Origin: Dehalococcoidia bacterium
GTDB lineage: Bacteria; Chloroflexota; Dehalococcoidia; SHYB01
Reading direction: 5' to 3'
DNA length: 64,000 bases
NCBI GenBank assembly: GCA_009693015.1
Contig: SHYB01000002.1
Span: 1 to 64,000 of the forward strand
A program made the position numbers and the translations under genes. Shown one piece after another: positions 8,220-15,689 of the stretch. The notes beneath the pieces were generated by a model. It searched no databases. It saw nothing but the letters and a program-made list of their open reading frames with translations, and was not told the DNA's origin. The first letter of the stretch is position 1; the number at the start of each line of letters is the position of its first letter.

Positions 8220-9590
8220 ATGCCTGCTTCATCCGCCAGCGCACAGTCCCCAGTTCCTCCCGCGAGCGCCGGCCCCACGCCTGCGCCAGCCGATGCATCC
8301 GCGCCCGTCTTTCCCCGCTACCGCTGGGTGATCGTCGCCCTCCTCTGCTCCATCTACCCCCTCAACTCCTTCGTCTCCCTTTCCATCGGCGTCCTCCTCC
8401 CCTACATCCGTGACGAGATCACCATCACCAACAGCCAGGCCGGCATGATCTCCGGCGCCGCCTTCGCGGCCTCCATTTTCCTCTCCGTCCCCGCCGCCCT
8501 CCTCGTCGTACGCATGCGCGCCAAGTGGGTCTTCGCCGCCGCCATCGCCGGCATCGCCGTCGTCCTCTTCCTCCACTCCCTGGCCTCCGTCTTTCTCACC
8601 ATCCTCCTCGCCCGGCTGCTCTTCTCCATTGCCGGGTCGGCCACCCAGCCCGCCATCTCCATGCTGCGCACCCAATGGGTGCCCAAGAGGGAGAGCGCCC
8701 TCGTCGGCGGGCTCCAGATGGCCGCGCAAAACGTCGGGCAGAGCATTGCCCTCGTCGCCATTCCCTTCCTTATCGGCGCGCTCAACGGCTGGCGATTGGT
8801 CTACGTCATCTACGGCTGCATGGCCATCCTCCTCCTCATCCTATGGCTCTTCTTCGGCAAAGAGCGCAGCACTCCCGAGTATGCCCCGGCCCTGGAGTAT
8901 GCCCCGGAAGAAACCCCAACCAGCGGCCTGCGCCCCAAACCGCGCCTGCGCCAATCCGCCACCGCATACCTTCAACCGCTCCGCGCGGCATTACGTTACA
9001 AGGAATTCTGGTTCGTCGCCCTCTCCAACCTCGGCAACATTCTTCCCTTCATCGCCATCATCACCTTCTGGCCCACATTCCTCATTGACGACCGGGGTTT
9101 CAGCCGCGGGCAAGCTGCCATGCTCATGGCGTTCCTGCCCATCGGCGGCCTCGCCGCCAGCGTGCTCAACAGCTATCTCTCCGACCGCATTGGCCTCCGC
9201 CGCCCCTTCATCTGGCCTGCCGGCCTCATCTCCCCGCTCGTGTACGTCTGCATGGTGCAATCGCTCCCCATCCCCGCGCTCGCCGTCCTCTCCTTCCTTG
9301 CCGGCTACCTCTGCTACTTCCCCCTTGGCCCCCTGCAAGCCATCCTCTACGAACTCCCCCGCATCAAGCCCCGCGAAATCGCCAGCGGCTACGCCTTCTC
9401 CCTCGCGGTTGGCTCGGTCTCCTTCGCCCTTGGCCCCGTCATCGTCGGCTTCATGGCGGATAACCTCAGCGGCGGCCTCCGCCTCGCCCTCATGCTCTCC
9501 GCCATCGGCCCCGCCGGCGTCGTCATCGCCGGCCTCGGCATGCGCGAAACCGGCGCGCGCCATGCGGGAAAGCCCCCCTCCCGCGCCTGA
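8220..9590 (+). CDS. Major facilitator superfamily (MFS) transporter
   Basis: 456 residues, with about twelve hydrophobic segments in two halves separated by a hydrophilic loop near residues 215-255 (EYAPALEYAPEETP). A soluble Pro/Ala/Ser-rich N terminus of about 30 residues precedes the first membrane segment (WVIVALLCSIYPLNSF). The conserved loop between helices 2 and 3 reads VVRMRAKW, a weak form of the MFS loop motif; SDRIGLRRPF in the second half is the matching loop. The neighbours are CoA-transferases, so organic-acid uptake or export is plausible. That is inference from context only. No clear ribosome binding site precedes the ATG. Confidence 0.9.
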   Translation: MPASSASAQSPVPPASAGPTPAPADASAPVFPRYRWVIVALLCSIYPLNSFVSLSIGVLLPYIRDEITITNSQAGMISGAAFAASIFLSVPAALLVVRMRAKWVFAAAIAGIAVVLFLHSLASVFLTILLARLLFSIAGSATQPAISMLRTQWVPKRESALVGGLQMAAQNVGQSIALVAIPFLIGALNGWRLVYVIYGCMAILLLILWLFFGKERSTPEYAPALEYAPEETPTSGLRPKPRLRQSATAYLQPLRAALRYKEFWFVALSNLGNILPFIAIITFWPTFLIDDRGFSRGQAAMLMAFLPIGGLAASVLNSYLSDRIGLRRPFIWPAGLISPLVYVCMVQSLPIPALAVLSFLAGYLCYFPLGPLQAILYELPRIKPREIASGYAFSLAVGSVSFALGPVIVGFMADNLSGGLRLALMLSAIGPAGVVIAGLGMRETGARHAGKPPSRA

Positions 9591-9610
9591 TGCGCGACAC
9601 TCTCTCCCTC

Positions 9611-9740
9611 CTCGGGTATGTCCAGAGAGGAGCGAAGCCCATCTCTGGCAAGGGTACAGGGGATGTGCCCCTGTCCTTCCGTAACCTTTGCCGGCGGGTG
9701 GGTGGGAAAGACGACGTTTGTTACCCCTAGGCGGCAGCGC
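9611..9740 (+). repeat. Modular G4-hairpin intergenic repeat, copy B
   Basis: GGGTATGTCCAGAGAGGAGC starts hairpin 1; hairpin 2 is ACAGGGGATGTGCCCCTGT. The G block (9693-9706) has GG, GGG, GGG, GGG, one G short of the consensus. GCGGCAGC follows near 9732. It fills most of the gap between the MFS gene and the next gene. Confidence 0.75.
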
Positions 9741-9869
9741 CTCCCGTTTGACTCCCCCGCGCACCCAACGCTACACTCACCCTTCCGTAAGCTATCGCCG
9801 CCGCGCCGCGCCCGTCCAAAGGGTCGTCCCCGCCACGAGCGCCGCGCCCGGCCCAGGAGCCATCCACCC

Positions 9870-11246
9870 ATGTTCAACCGCCTCCACAACATCCCCAGCA
9901 CCCGCAAGCCCAACTACTCCGGCGATTGGCAGGCCTGGTACAAGCAGCGCCTCACCACCGCCGGCCAGGCCGTCTCCCATGTCAAATCCGGCGACCACGT
10001 CGCCCTCTGCCGGGGCCGCGAGCCGGAAGCCCTCGGCCTCGCCCTCGCCTCACGCCGCGGCGACCTCAAAAACGTCCGCGTCACCATCCCCCAGCCCGGC
10101 CGCGACTTTGGATGGTTCGACGACCCCTCCTGGACCGAATCCTTCCAGCTCGAATGCGGCTACGTCAGCGACCTCGCCCGCCCCGCCGTCCGTGATGGCT
10201 TCGTCCTCTACCGCGCCAACCTCGATTGGGCCGAGCAATCGCCCGAATACGGCCACAATCCCTCCTACGCCACGGACGTCTACATGGTCGAAGTCTCCCC
10301 GCCTGACGAACACGGCTTCTGCTCCTTCGGCGCCTCCGTGTGGGACAAGCCCATGGCCCTCCGCAGCGCCAGGCTCGTCCTCGCCGAAGTCAACAAGCAA
10401 ATGATCCGCACCTACGGCGAAAATTTCGTCCACGTCACGGAAATAGACTGGTTCGTGGAGAACGAAGCCCCCACCGGCTGGACCATCTCCCGCACCTCCA
10501 AGTTAGACGCCCCGCCCGTCGCCGTCGCCGTCGCCCCCCACATCGCCAAACTCGTCCACAGCCGCGACACCATCCAGATCGGCGCCGGCGGCATCACCGA
10601 ATGGCTCCCCCGCGTCGGCGCGTTTGATAACCACCTCGACCTCGGCTTGCACACCGAAATCACCCCGCGCGGCACGACCAAACTCGTGGCTGGCGGCGTC
10701 ATCACCAACAAATACAAGAGCCTCAGCCCCGGCAAATGCGTCAGCACCGCCGCCGGCGGCGGCCGCGACGACGTCACCTTCATCAACCAGAACCCCATGT
10801 TCGAGCTGTACAACATGGAGTACGTCATCAACCCCCTCGTCGTCGCCCAGCATGAAAACTTCGTCGCCATCAACCAGGCCCTCGCCATTGACCTCACCGG
10901 CCAGTCCACCGCGGAAAGCATCGGCGCCCTGCAATACTCCGCCCCCGGCGGACAGCCCGTCATGGCCATGGGCGCCCTCATGGCCCGCGGCGGCCGCTCC
11001 ATCCTCGTCGTCCCCTCCACCACCAACGATGGCCTCCACTCCCGCATCATCCCCATGATGGCCGATGGCGCCGCCGTCACCATCCCCCGCTACATGGCCG
11101 ACATCGTCGTCACCGAATTCGGCGTCGCCCGCCTCCGCTGGAAATCCCTCCGCGAACGCGCCCAGGAACTCATCCGCGTCGCCCACCCCAAGTTCCAGAA
11201 AGAGCTGGAGCAGCACGCCCGCGCCCGCTTCTGGCCCAAACCCTAG
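9870..11246 (+). CDS. Acetyl-CoA hydrolase/transferase-family (4-hydroxybutyrate CoA-transferase-like) enzyme
   Basis: 458 residues. It has the two-domain layout of the Cat1/4-hydroxybutyrate CoA-transferase family (family I CoA-transferases): an N-terminal domain with KSGDHVALCRGREP and a C-terminal domain with LGLHTEITPRGTTKLVAGG. In this family a Glu serves as nucleophile, and the Glu of LHTE is the best candidate. SAPGGQPVMAMGA and GGRSILVVPSTTNDG match the CoA-binding loop, and ITVTEFGVARLRWKS-type residues close the domain. The start at 9870 has AGGAG upstream; the frame runs further up into repeat copy B, which is not coding. The acyl acceptor is unknown. The gene lies in a cluster with two other CoA-transferase genes. 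Confidence 0.85.
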   Translation: MFNRLHNIPSTRKPNYSGDWQAWYKQRLTTAGQAVSHVKSGDHVALCRGREPEALGLALASRRGDLKNVRVTIPQPGRDFGWFDDPSWTESFQLECGYVSDLARPAVRDGFVLYRANLDWAEQSPEYGHNPSYATDVYMVEVSPPDEHGFCSFGASVWDKPMALRSARLVLAEVNKQMIRTYGENFVHVTEIDWFVENEAPTGWTISRTSKLDAPPVAVAVAPHIAKLVHSRDTIQIGAGGITEWLPRVGAFDNHLDLGLHTEITPRGTTKLVAGGVITNKYKSLSPGKCVSTAAGGGRDDVTFINQNPMFELYNMEYVINPLVVAQHENFVAINQALAIDLTGQSTAESIGALQYSAPGGQPVMAMGALMARGGRSILVVPSTTNDGLHSRIIPMMADGAAVTIPRYMADIVVTEFGVARLRWKSLRERAQELIRVAHPKFQKELEQHARARFWPKP

Positions 11247-11282
11247 TGGTGTATCAGTTCGCTAGCAGAATCCCGGCAGCAG

Positions 11283-11420
11283 GGAGAGTCCAGAGAGCGG
11301 CGACGCCCCTCTCTGGCAGAGGGTACGGGGGATGTGCCCCCGTACCCTCTCATAACGTCAGGGGTGGGCGGGTGGGAGCAACGAGGCTAGCCAGTGCTGC
11401 GCGGCAGCATCCTAGGCCCG
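11283..11420 (+). repeat. Modular G4-hairpin intergenic repeat, copy C
   Basis: Hairpin 1 (CCAGAGAGCGGCGACGCCCCTCTCTGG, one mismatch) is followed by hairpin 2 (ACGGGGGATGTGCCCCCGT), the G block with four GGG tracts at 11362-11376, AGCAACGAGG and GCGGCAGCATCC. It precedes the selenoprotein gene at 11523. Confidence 0.8.
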
Positions 11421-11522
11421 GGACAATGGGGCAAACGGCAAGTTGATACACTACGCAAGCCCCCCCCTCCTTGACACATCGCCCATGATGGTAACAGCAT
11501 TCCCCTTTCACGAAAGGCCCCC

Positions 11523-12305
11523 ATGCCCCAGCCCCTGCCGGACATCCGCGTCTACTACCTCCCTGGCTGACACTCCTGCGGAGCGACGAAAGAGTTTCTT
11601 TCGCGACGCGGCTTCCCCTTCACCCAGCGTGACATCCTCCACGATGCCGGCGCCAAGGATGAGTTGCTCGCCCTCGGCATCAAAGAAGTCCCCACCACCG
11701 TCATCGGCGCGCGCCACGTCACCGGCTACCGCCCCCGTGAGCTAGCCCAATTGCTCGGCGTCCCCCTCGTCACCAGCGGCGCCCGCACCCAACAGCAGCT
11801 CCTCGACTCGCTCTTCGCCGTCCTCGGCGTCGCCCAGTGCTACTGCCTCGCCGCCCCTGACAGCGCCATCGCCTGGGTCTCCGCCACCCCCGGCCACCGC
11901 ATGTCGGATATGCCCCTCGGCATCTTCGCCTACCACATCTTCCGCCTCGCAGACCTCACCCTGGAGACCGTGAGCGAAACCGGCCGCATGCGCCCTGAGC
12001 TCGACCACCTCTTCAAGCGCGAAGGCGCCGCCATCGCCACCTCCCGCGCCTTGAGCGACTACACCGCCGCCGTCCTTGAAAAGCTCCGCCTCTGGGCGGA
12101 AAGCCCCATAGACTGGTCTAAGCAGGTGGACGGCAACGTCTTCGGCCCCTGCACCGTGGAAGCACTCTGGCGCATCGTCACCAACCACTCCGGCCACCAC
12201 CTCCGCCAGTTCCAGGTCTACCTCAAAGAGGCCGGCATCCCCGTCCCCGAGCCTCTCCCTGCTGAGCTTGACCGCCTAGAACTTCCCGCCAGCTTGTGGG
12301 GCTAG
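11523..12305 (+). CDS. Selenocysteine glutaredoxin-DinB/YfiT fusion protein (in-frame TGA at 11568)
   Basis: Reading the TGA at 11568-11570 as selenocysteine gives one 260-residue protein. Residues 10-19 read VYYLPG-U-HSC, which matches VYxxPxCPxC of glutaredoxins with Sec16 in place of the first active-site Cys and Cys19 as the second. ATKEFLSRRGFPF follows, and VPTTVIG (cis-Pro57) and GYRP complete a thioredoxin-fold domain of about 80 residues. Residues about 100-245 resemble the DinB/YfiT helical bundle, with His138 and HSGHH (222-226) as likely metal ligands; that superfamily includes thiol transferases. The frame is unchanged across the TGA and there is no alternative start giving the CxxC half. 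AAAGG lies about six bases before the ATG. A hairpin just after the TGA fits a bacterial SECIS element. Selenocysteine use is inference; the frame and motifs are directly visible. Confidence 0.85.
11571..11609 (+). promoter_or_regulatory. Candidate SECIS element of the glutaredoxin selenoprotein
   Basis: CGAAAG (11587-11592) pairs perfectly with CTTTCG (11598-11603) around the loop AGTTT. GCG/CGC can extend the stem below an internal loop. The loop G (11594) is 24 bases after the end of the TGA. Bacterial SECIS elements usually have a short stem within the coding region, with a G at the start of a small apical loop about 16-37 bases from the UGA, and this fits. Confidence 0.7.
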
Positions 12306-12344
12306 CCCGTCTGCGAAAAACGCGGTTGGCCCGCATCTCCCCTC

Positions 12345-12575
12345 CCAGGGTATGTCCAGAAATCTGTTAGTTCCGTATGAGCGAAGCGAATCGGGAGGGC
12401 GACGCCCCTTTCTGGCAAGAGTGCAGGGGATGTGCCCCTGCCTCCCTCTCACAACATTGGCGGGTGGGCCCTCCGGATTATTCCGTCGCCGGAATAATCC
12501 GGGACAACCAATCACGCTGGGAACGACGACGGCTGCCACTGATACGCGGCAGCTCCCCATCCTCGGCTTTTTCGG
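12345..12575 (+). repeat. Modular G4-hairpin intergenic repeat, copy D, with two nested insertions
   Basis: 12306-12661 holds no gene. The repeat starts at GGGTATGTCCAGAAA. Hairpin 1 is split by about 35 bases containing TATGAGCGAAGCGAATCGGG, as in copy G. Hairpin 2 is CAGGGGATGTGCCCCTG. The G block is split after the third GGG by a palindromic unit (arms CCGGATTATTCCG and CGGAATAATCCGG, 12473-12502), then CTGGGAACGACG resumes. The copy ends at GCGGCAGC. Confidence 0.8.
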
Positions 12576-12623
12576 CGCAGGCCGCAGGGGCTAAGCCCTC
12601 CCCCTGCACGCTTCCCCACGCGC

Positions 12624-12632
12624 TGCTACAAT
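12624..12632 (+). promoter_or_regulatory. Candidate extended -10 element for the dehydratase gene
   Basis: TGCTACAAT at 12624-12632 matches an extended -10 (TGnTAnAAT). It lies about 30 bases before the ATG at 12662, and no good -35 is visible. GGAGG follows near 12650. Confidence 0.35.
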
Positions 12633-12661
12633 AGCGGCGCACCTTTCTTGGAGGCTCACCC

Positions 12662-13816
12662 ATGACCCAGGGAATCGACCTGAACGTTGACGCCAAAATC
12701 ACCGACGAGGCGCTCGCAAAAGCCCGCGCCCGCATCGGCGAAGAGGTCCCCATCTCCGAAGCCTGGAACTCCGAGGCCGCCAAGGATAGCATCCGCAAGT
12801 GGGCCGAAGGCATCGGCGATACCAACCCCCTCTGGATCAACCTCGACTACGGCAAGAAGAGCAAATTCGGCGCCGTCCTCGCGCCCCCATCCTTCCTCTA
12901 CACCTGCAACCAGGGCCCCGCCCATCGCGGCGCCAAGGCCGGCGGCTTCCGCGGCCTCCCCGGCCTGCACCGCTTCTGGTCGGAAGAGGAATGGGAGTGG
13001 TTCGTCCCCATCAAGCATAACGATGCCATCCGCGGCTCCACCAAGGAAGTCGAGATCAACGAGCGCCGCTCCAGCCTCGCCCTGCGCTCCTTCGAGAACG
13101 TCACCGAGCAGCGCTTCTGGAACCAGAAGGACGAGCTTCTCGCCATCCATCGCATGCACTTCGTCAACACCGAGCGCTCCACCGCCGCCAAGACCGGCGT
13201 GCACAAGGAGTTCCAGAAGTACCGCTACACCGCCGAAGAGCTCCAGAAGATCATGGCGGATATTGACATGGAAGTGGTGCGCGGCGCCACGCCCCGTTAC
13301 TGGGAAGACGTCCAGGTCGGCGAAAATCTGCCCCACGTCGTCAAAGGCCCGCTCACCAGCTCGGAGGAAGTCTCCTTCACCGCCGCCTGGGGCGGCCCCT
13401 TCATCATGGCCTCGGAAATCGTCCATCGCTACGTCCGCGCCCACCCCAAGGCCAACGTCCCCGACCGCGAGACCAACGCCCCCGACTTTCCCGAGCGCGC
13501 CCATTGGGACGATAAGTTCGCCCGCGAAGTCGGCGCACCCGCCGCCTATGATTTCGGCGGACAGCGCGTCGCCTGGCTCATCCACATGCTCACCAACTGG
13601 TGCGGCGATGACGGCTTCATCCGCAAGCTCCGCGCCAAGCTCATCAAGTTCAACGTCCTCGGCGACGCCACCTGGTGCACCGCCCGCGTCACCGCCAAAT
13701 CCATCGAAAATGGCGAGCACCTCGTCCACCTCGAAATCAAGGGCGATAACCAGCGGCACGAGACCACCATCATCGGCACCGCCTCCATCCGCCTCCCCTC
13801 CAAGTCCAAGGCATAG
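12662..13816 (+). CDS. Double-hotdog MaoC/FAS1-type dehydratase (enoyl-CoA hydratase-like)
   Basis: 384 residues. The N-terminal half has a FAS1-like dehydratase hotdog with the hydratase signature region IGDTNPLWIN (residues 51-60), where the Asp and following residues form the catalytic loop in this superfamily. The C-terminal half (about 215-380) is a second MaoC-like hotdog with YWEDVQVGENLP at its start and ending TTIIGTASIRLP. Such enzymes add water to trans-2-enoyl-CoA or related thioesters. The TTGGAGG just before the ATG supports the start. The surrounding CoA-transferases and dehydrogenases suggest a role in beta-oxidation-like breakdown. The substrate is unknown. Confidence 0.85.
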   Translation: MTQGIDLNVDAKITDEALAKARARIGEEVPISEAWNSEAAKDSIRKWAEGIGDTNPLWINLDYGKKSKFGAVLAPPSFLYTCNQGPAHRGAKAGGFRGLPGLHRFWSEEEWEWFVPIKHNDAIRGSTKEVEINERRSSLALRSFENVTEQRFWNQKDELLAIHRMHFVNTERSTAAKTGVHKEFQKYRYTAEELQKIMADIDMEVVRGATPRYWEDVQVGENLPHVVKGPLTSSEEVSFTAAWGGPFIMASEIVHRYVRAHPKANVPDRETNAPDFPERAHWDDKFAREVGAPAAYDFGGQRVAWLIHMLTNWCGDDGFIRKLRAKLIKFNVLGDATWCTARVTAKSIENGEHLVHLEIKGDNQRHETTIIGTASIRLPSKSKA

Positions 13817-13831
13817 CGGCCTGCCATATGT

Positions 13832-13868
13832 AAAGCGGCTGCTCCGATCAGATCGGAGCAGCCGCTTT
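13832..13868. terminator. Bidirectional terminator between convergent genes
   Basis: An 18-bp perfect inverted repeat (AAAGCGGCTGCTCCGATC at 13832-13849, its complement at 13851-13868) has A-rich and T-rich ends. It lies between the dehydratase stop (13816) and the stop of the minus-strand gene at 13876, so it can serve both. Confidence 0.9.
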
Positions 13869-13875
13869 ATTCTTA

Positions 13876-14235
13876 CTACTCCCCCACAATCCTCAACGAC
13901 ATCCCCTCCGCCTGCCCGCACGCCTGCGCCATCGCCACCAGCCCCTCATACGCCGCCTTGTGAGCTTCGTGCTGCTTCTCCCCGTACTCCGTCGCTGCCC
14001 ACGCCATGACCTCCACGAGCTCGCGCACGAACTGCCCCATCTCCTCGCGCCGCAGCGTCGTGACGCCATACGGGCTGATCTTGCTCATGCACGGGTACCG
14101 CGATAAGTCCAGCCCCTGCGTGCAATAGTTGGTCAAATCGTTCACCAGGCCCTTGAGAAACCCCGCCTGCACCGTGCCGCCTCTCGCCCCCGCCACCACA
14201 TTCCCCGCCGCGTCTTGCAATGCCACCGTCATCAT
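13876..14235 (-). CDS. Conserved-looking hypothetical protein
   Basis: 119 residues; I do not recognise a family. The sequence is mixed alpha-helical in character, with two Cys (YCTQGLDLSRYPCMSK) and a long amphipathic stretch (REEMGQFVRELVEVMAW). The start at 14235 has GGAGG about nine bases upstream. The frame stays open upstream through repeat copy E but loses protein character there. It is transcribed toward the shared terminator and sits downstream of the LLM oxidoreductase gene, separated by repeat copy E. Confidence 0.65.
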   Translation of the reverse strand: MMTVALQDAAGNVVAGARGGTVQAGFLKGLVNDLTNYCTQGLDLSRYPCMSKISPYGVTTLRREEMGQFVRELVEVMAWAATEYGEKQHEAHKAAYEGLVAMAQACGQAEGMSLRIVGE

Positions 14236-14261
14236 CCTCTTGCCTCCAAGCCTCTCTGCCC

Positions 14262-14440
14262 CTCCTGGGGTGTTTCCAAAGAGGGGCGACGCCCCTCTCT
14301 GGCAGAGGGTACGGGGGATGTGCCCCCGTCTTCTCTTGCAACATATGTGGGCGGGTGGGTGGGAGCAACGACGTCTGCCACACACTCGCGGCAGCGTCCT
14401 ACCCTCTCCATCTCGGATGGAGAGGGCTAGGGTGAGGCTG
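14262..14440 (+). repeat. Modular G4-hairpin intergenic repeat, copy E
   Basis: Hairpin 1 (AGAGGGGCGACGCCCCTCT), hairpin 2 (ACGGGGGATGTGCCCCCGT), a perfect G block GTGGGCGGGTGGGTGGGA (14349-14363), AGCAACGACG, GCGGCAGCGTCC and a CCTCTCCAT/ATGGAGAGG hairpin. Its right end CTAGGGTGAGG supplies the stop codon and last residues of the LLM gene (stop at 14427). Confidence 0.85.
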
Positions 14441-15314
14441 CCAGCGCCGCCTTCGCCTGCGTGATCGCCTTGATATGCGCCGCCGCCCCCTGCAACCCCG
14501 CGCGCATCGTCTGCACCGTCACGTGCGACGCTCCCAATGCCCGCCACCCCTCCACCTCCGCCCGCAAGCGCTCCAGCTCCCCCTCGCGGTATTGCACGCT
14601 CCCCTCAATCCCAAACGACGCCGCGTCCCGTCCCGCCCCCGTCACCCACCCCCGCACCTGCGCCACCGTCGCCGCCAGCCGCTTCGCATCCCCAATGAAA
14701 AAGAAGCCATCCCCTAGCCGCGCCGCGCGCTTGTACGCCTGCTCCGACGTTCCCCCAAACCAGATTGGAATCGGCCGTTGCACCGGCAGCGGATTGATCC
14801 CCGCCGCCGTAATCGCATGCCACCGCCCCTTGAACGTCACCACCTCCTGCGTCCACAGCGCCCGCAGCGCCGCCACCTGCTCCTCCACCCGCCTGCCGCG
14901 CGTATGAAAATCCATCCCCAGCGATTCATACTCCACGTCGTTCCACCCCAGCCCCACCCCCAGCCGCAGCCTTCCGCCCGACAGCACATCCACCTCCGCC
15001 GCCTGCTTCGCCACCAGCGCCGTCTGCCGCTGCCCCAGCACCAGCACCCCCGTCGCCATTCCCAGCCGCTTCGTCACCCCCGCCAGGTAGGCGAACAGCG
15101 TCAGCGGCTCGTGGAACATATCCGCATGCGTATAGGGGATTGTTCGCGCGCCTGTCGGCTTCCACTCCAGCCGCGACCGCACCTCCGCCCCCAGCACATG
15201 GTCATACGCCAGCACATAGTCGTAGCCCAGCGCCTCCGCCGCCTCCGCATACGCCCGCACTCCGCCCACATCAGCGCCGATCTCCGTCTGGGGAAACGTC
15301 ACGCCTATTTGCAT
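14427..15314 (-). CDS. LLM-class flavin-dependent (probably F420) oxidoreductase
   Basis: 295 residues, the usual length for a luciferase-like monooxygenase. Landmarks are IGVTFPQTEIG at the N terminus, YDYVLAYDHVLG, TGVLVLGQRQTALVAKQAAE and LSGGRLRLGVGLGWNDVEYE, which is highly typical of F420-dependent members. RPIPIWFGGTSEQAYKRAARLGDGFF-type residues follow. The ATG at 15314 was chosen because AGGAG lies nine bases upstream; a TTG six bases earlier is too close to it. The last codons and the stop come from repeat copy E, so the C terminus may have been altered by that insertion. The substrate is unknown. Confidence 0.88.
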   Translation of the reverse strand: MQIGVTFPQTEIGADVGGVRAYAEAAEALGYDYVLAYDHVLGAEVRSRLEWKPTGARTIPYTHADMFHEPLTLFAYLAGVTKRLGMATGVLVLGQRQTALVAKQAAEVDVLSGGRLRLGVGLGWNDVEYESLGMDFHTRGRRVEEQVAALRALWTQEVVTFKGRWHAITAAGINPLPVQRPIPIWFGGTSEQAYKRAARLGDGFFFIGDAKRLAATVAQVRGWVTGAGRDAASFGIEGSVQYREGELERLRAEVEGWRALGASHVTVQTMRAGLQGAAAHIKAITQAKAALAASP

Positions 15315-15437
15315 CTGCAATCACTCCTTGCCCACGTCTGCTGCCTGCGCTCCCTCCAACAACTGCACCATCCCATTGCGCATCTCCCCGTCATCCCGCA
15401 CCAACGCCTGCCATTGCCGTGGCACCCCTTCTCCTCC

Positions 15438-15590
15438 TGCGGTATGTCCAGAGGGTATGTCCAGAAAGGGGCGAAGCCTCTTTCTGGCAGAGGTACAGGG
15501 GATGTGCCCCTGTCTTCTCTTATAACATATGTGGGCGGGAGGGTGGGAGCAACAACGTTTGCCACACACTCGCGGCAGCAGCCTGCCCTG
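15438..15590 (+). repeat. Modular G4-hairpin intergenic repeat, copy F
   Basis: GGTATGTCCAGA occurs twice at its left end. Hairpin 1 is CCAGAAAGGGGCGAAGCCTCTTTCTGG, hairpin 2 ACAGGGGATGTGCCCCTGT. The G block has four GGG tracts with loops C, A, T (15533-15547), followed by AGCAACAACG and GCGGCAGCAGCC. It lies between two minus-strand genes but reads in the same direction as the other copies. Confidence 0.8.
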
Positions 15591-15591
15591 G

Positions 15592-15688
15592 GGTATGTCC
15601 GGAAAGCTGTTCGTCCCGTATGAGCGAAGCGAATCGGGAGGGCAAAGCCTCTTTCTGGCAGAGGTACAGGGGATGTGGCCCCTGCCCC
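15592..15688 (+). repeat. Modular repeat, truncated copy G with nested insertion
   Basis: GGGTATGTCCGGAAA, then the nested unit containing TATGAGCGAAGCGAATCGGG (as in copy D), then the right arm GCCTCTTTCTGG and hairpin 2 (ACAGGGGATGTGGCCCCTG). The G block is missing. It abuts the stop of the amidohydrolase gene at 15690. Confidence 0.75.
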
Positions 15689-15689
15689 C

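Noticed and set aside
11568-11570. TGA as a simple nonsense mutation or sequencing error in the glutaredoxin gene
   Set aside because: The codon aligns with an active-site Cys, the downstream frame is intact and a SECIS-like hairpin follows; a second selenoprotein gene is nearby. An error cannot be fully excluded without reads.
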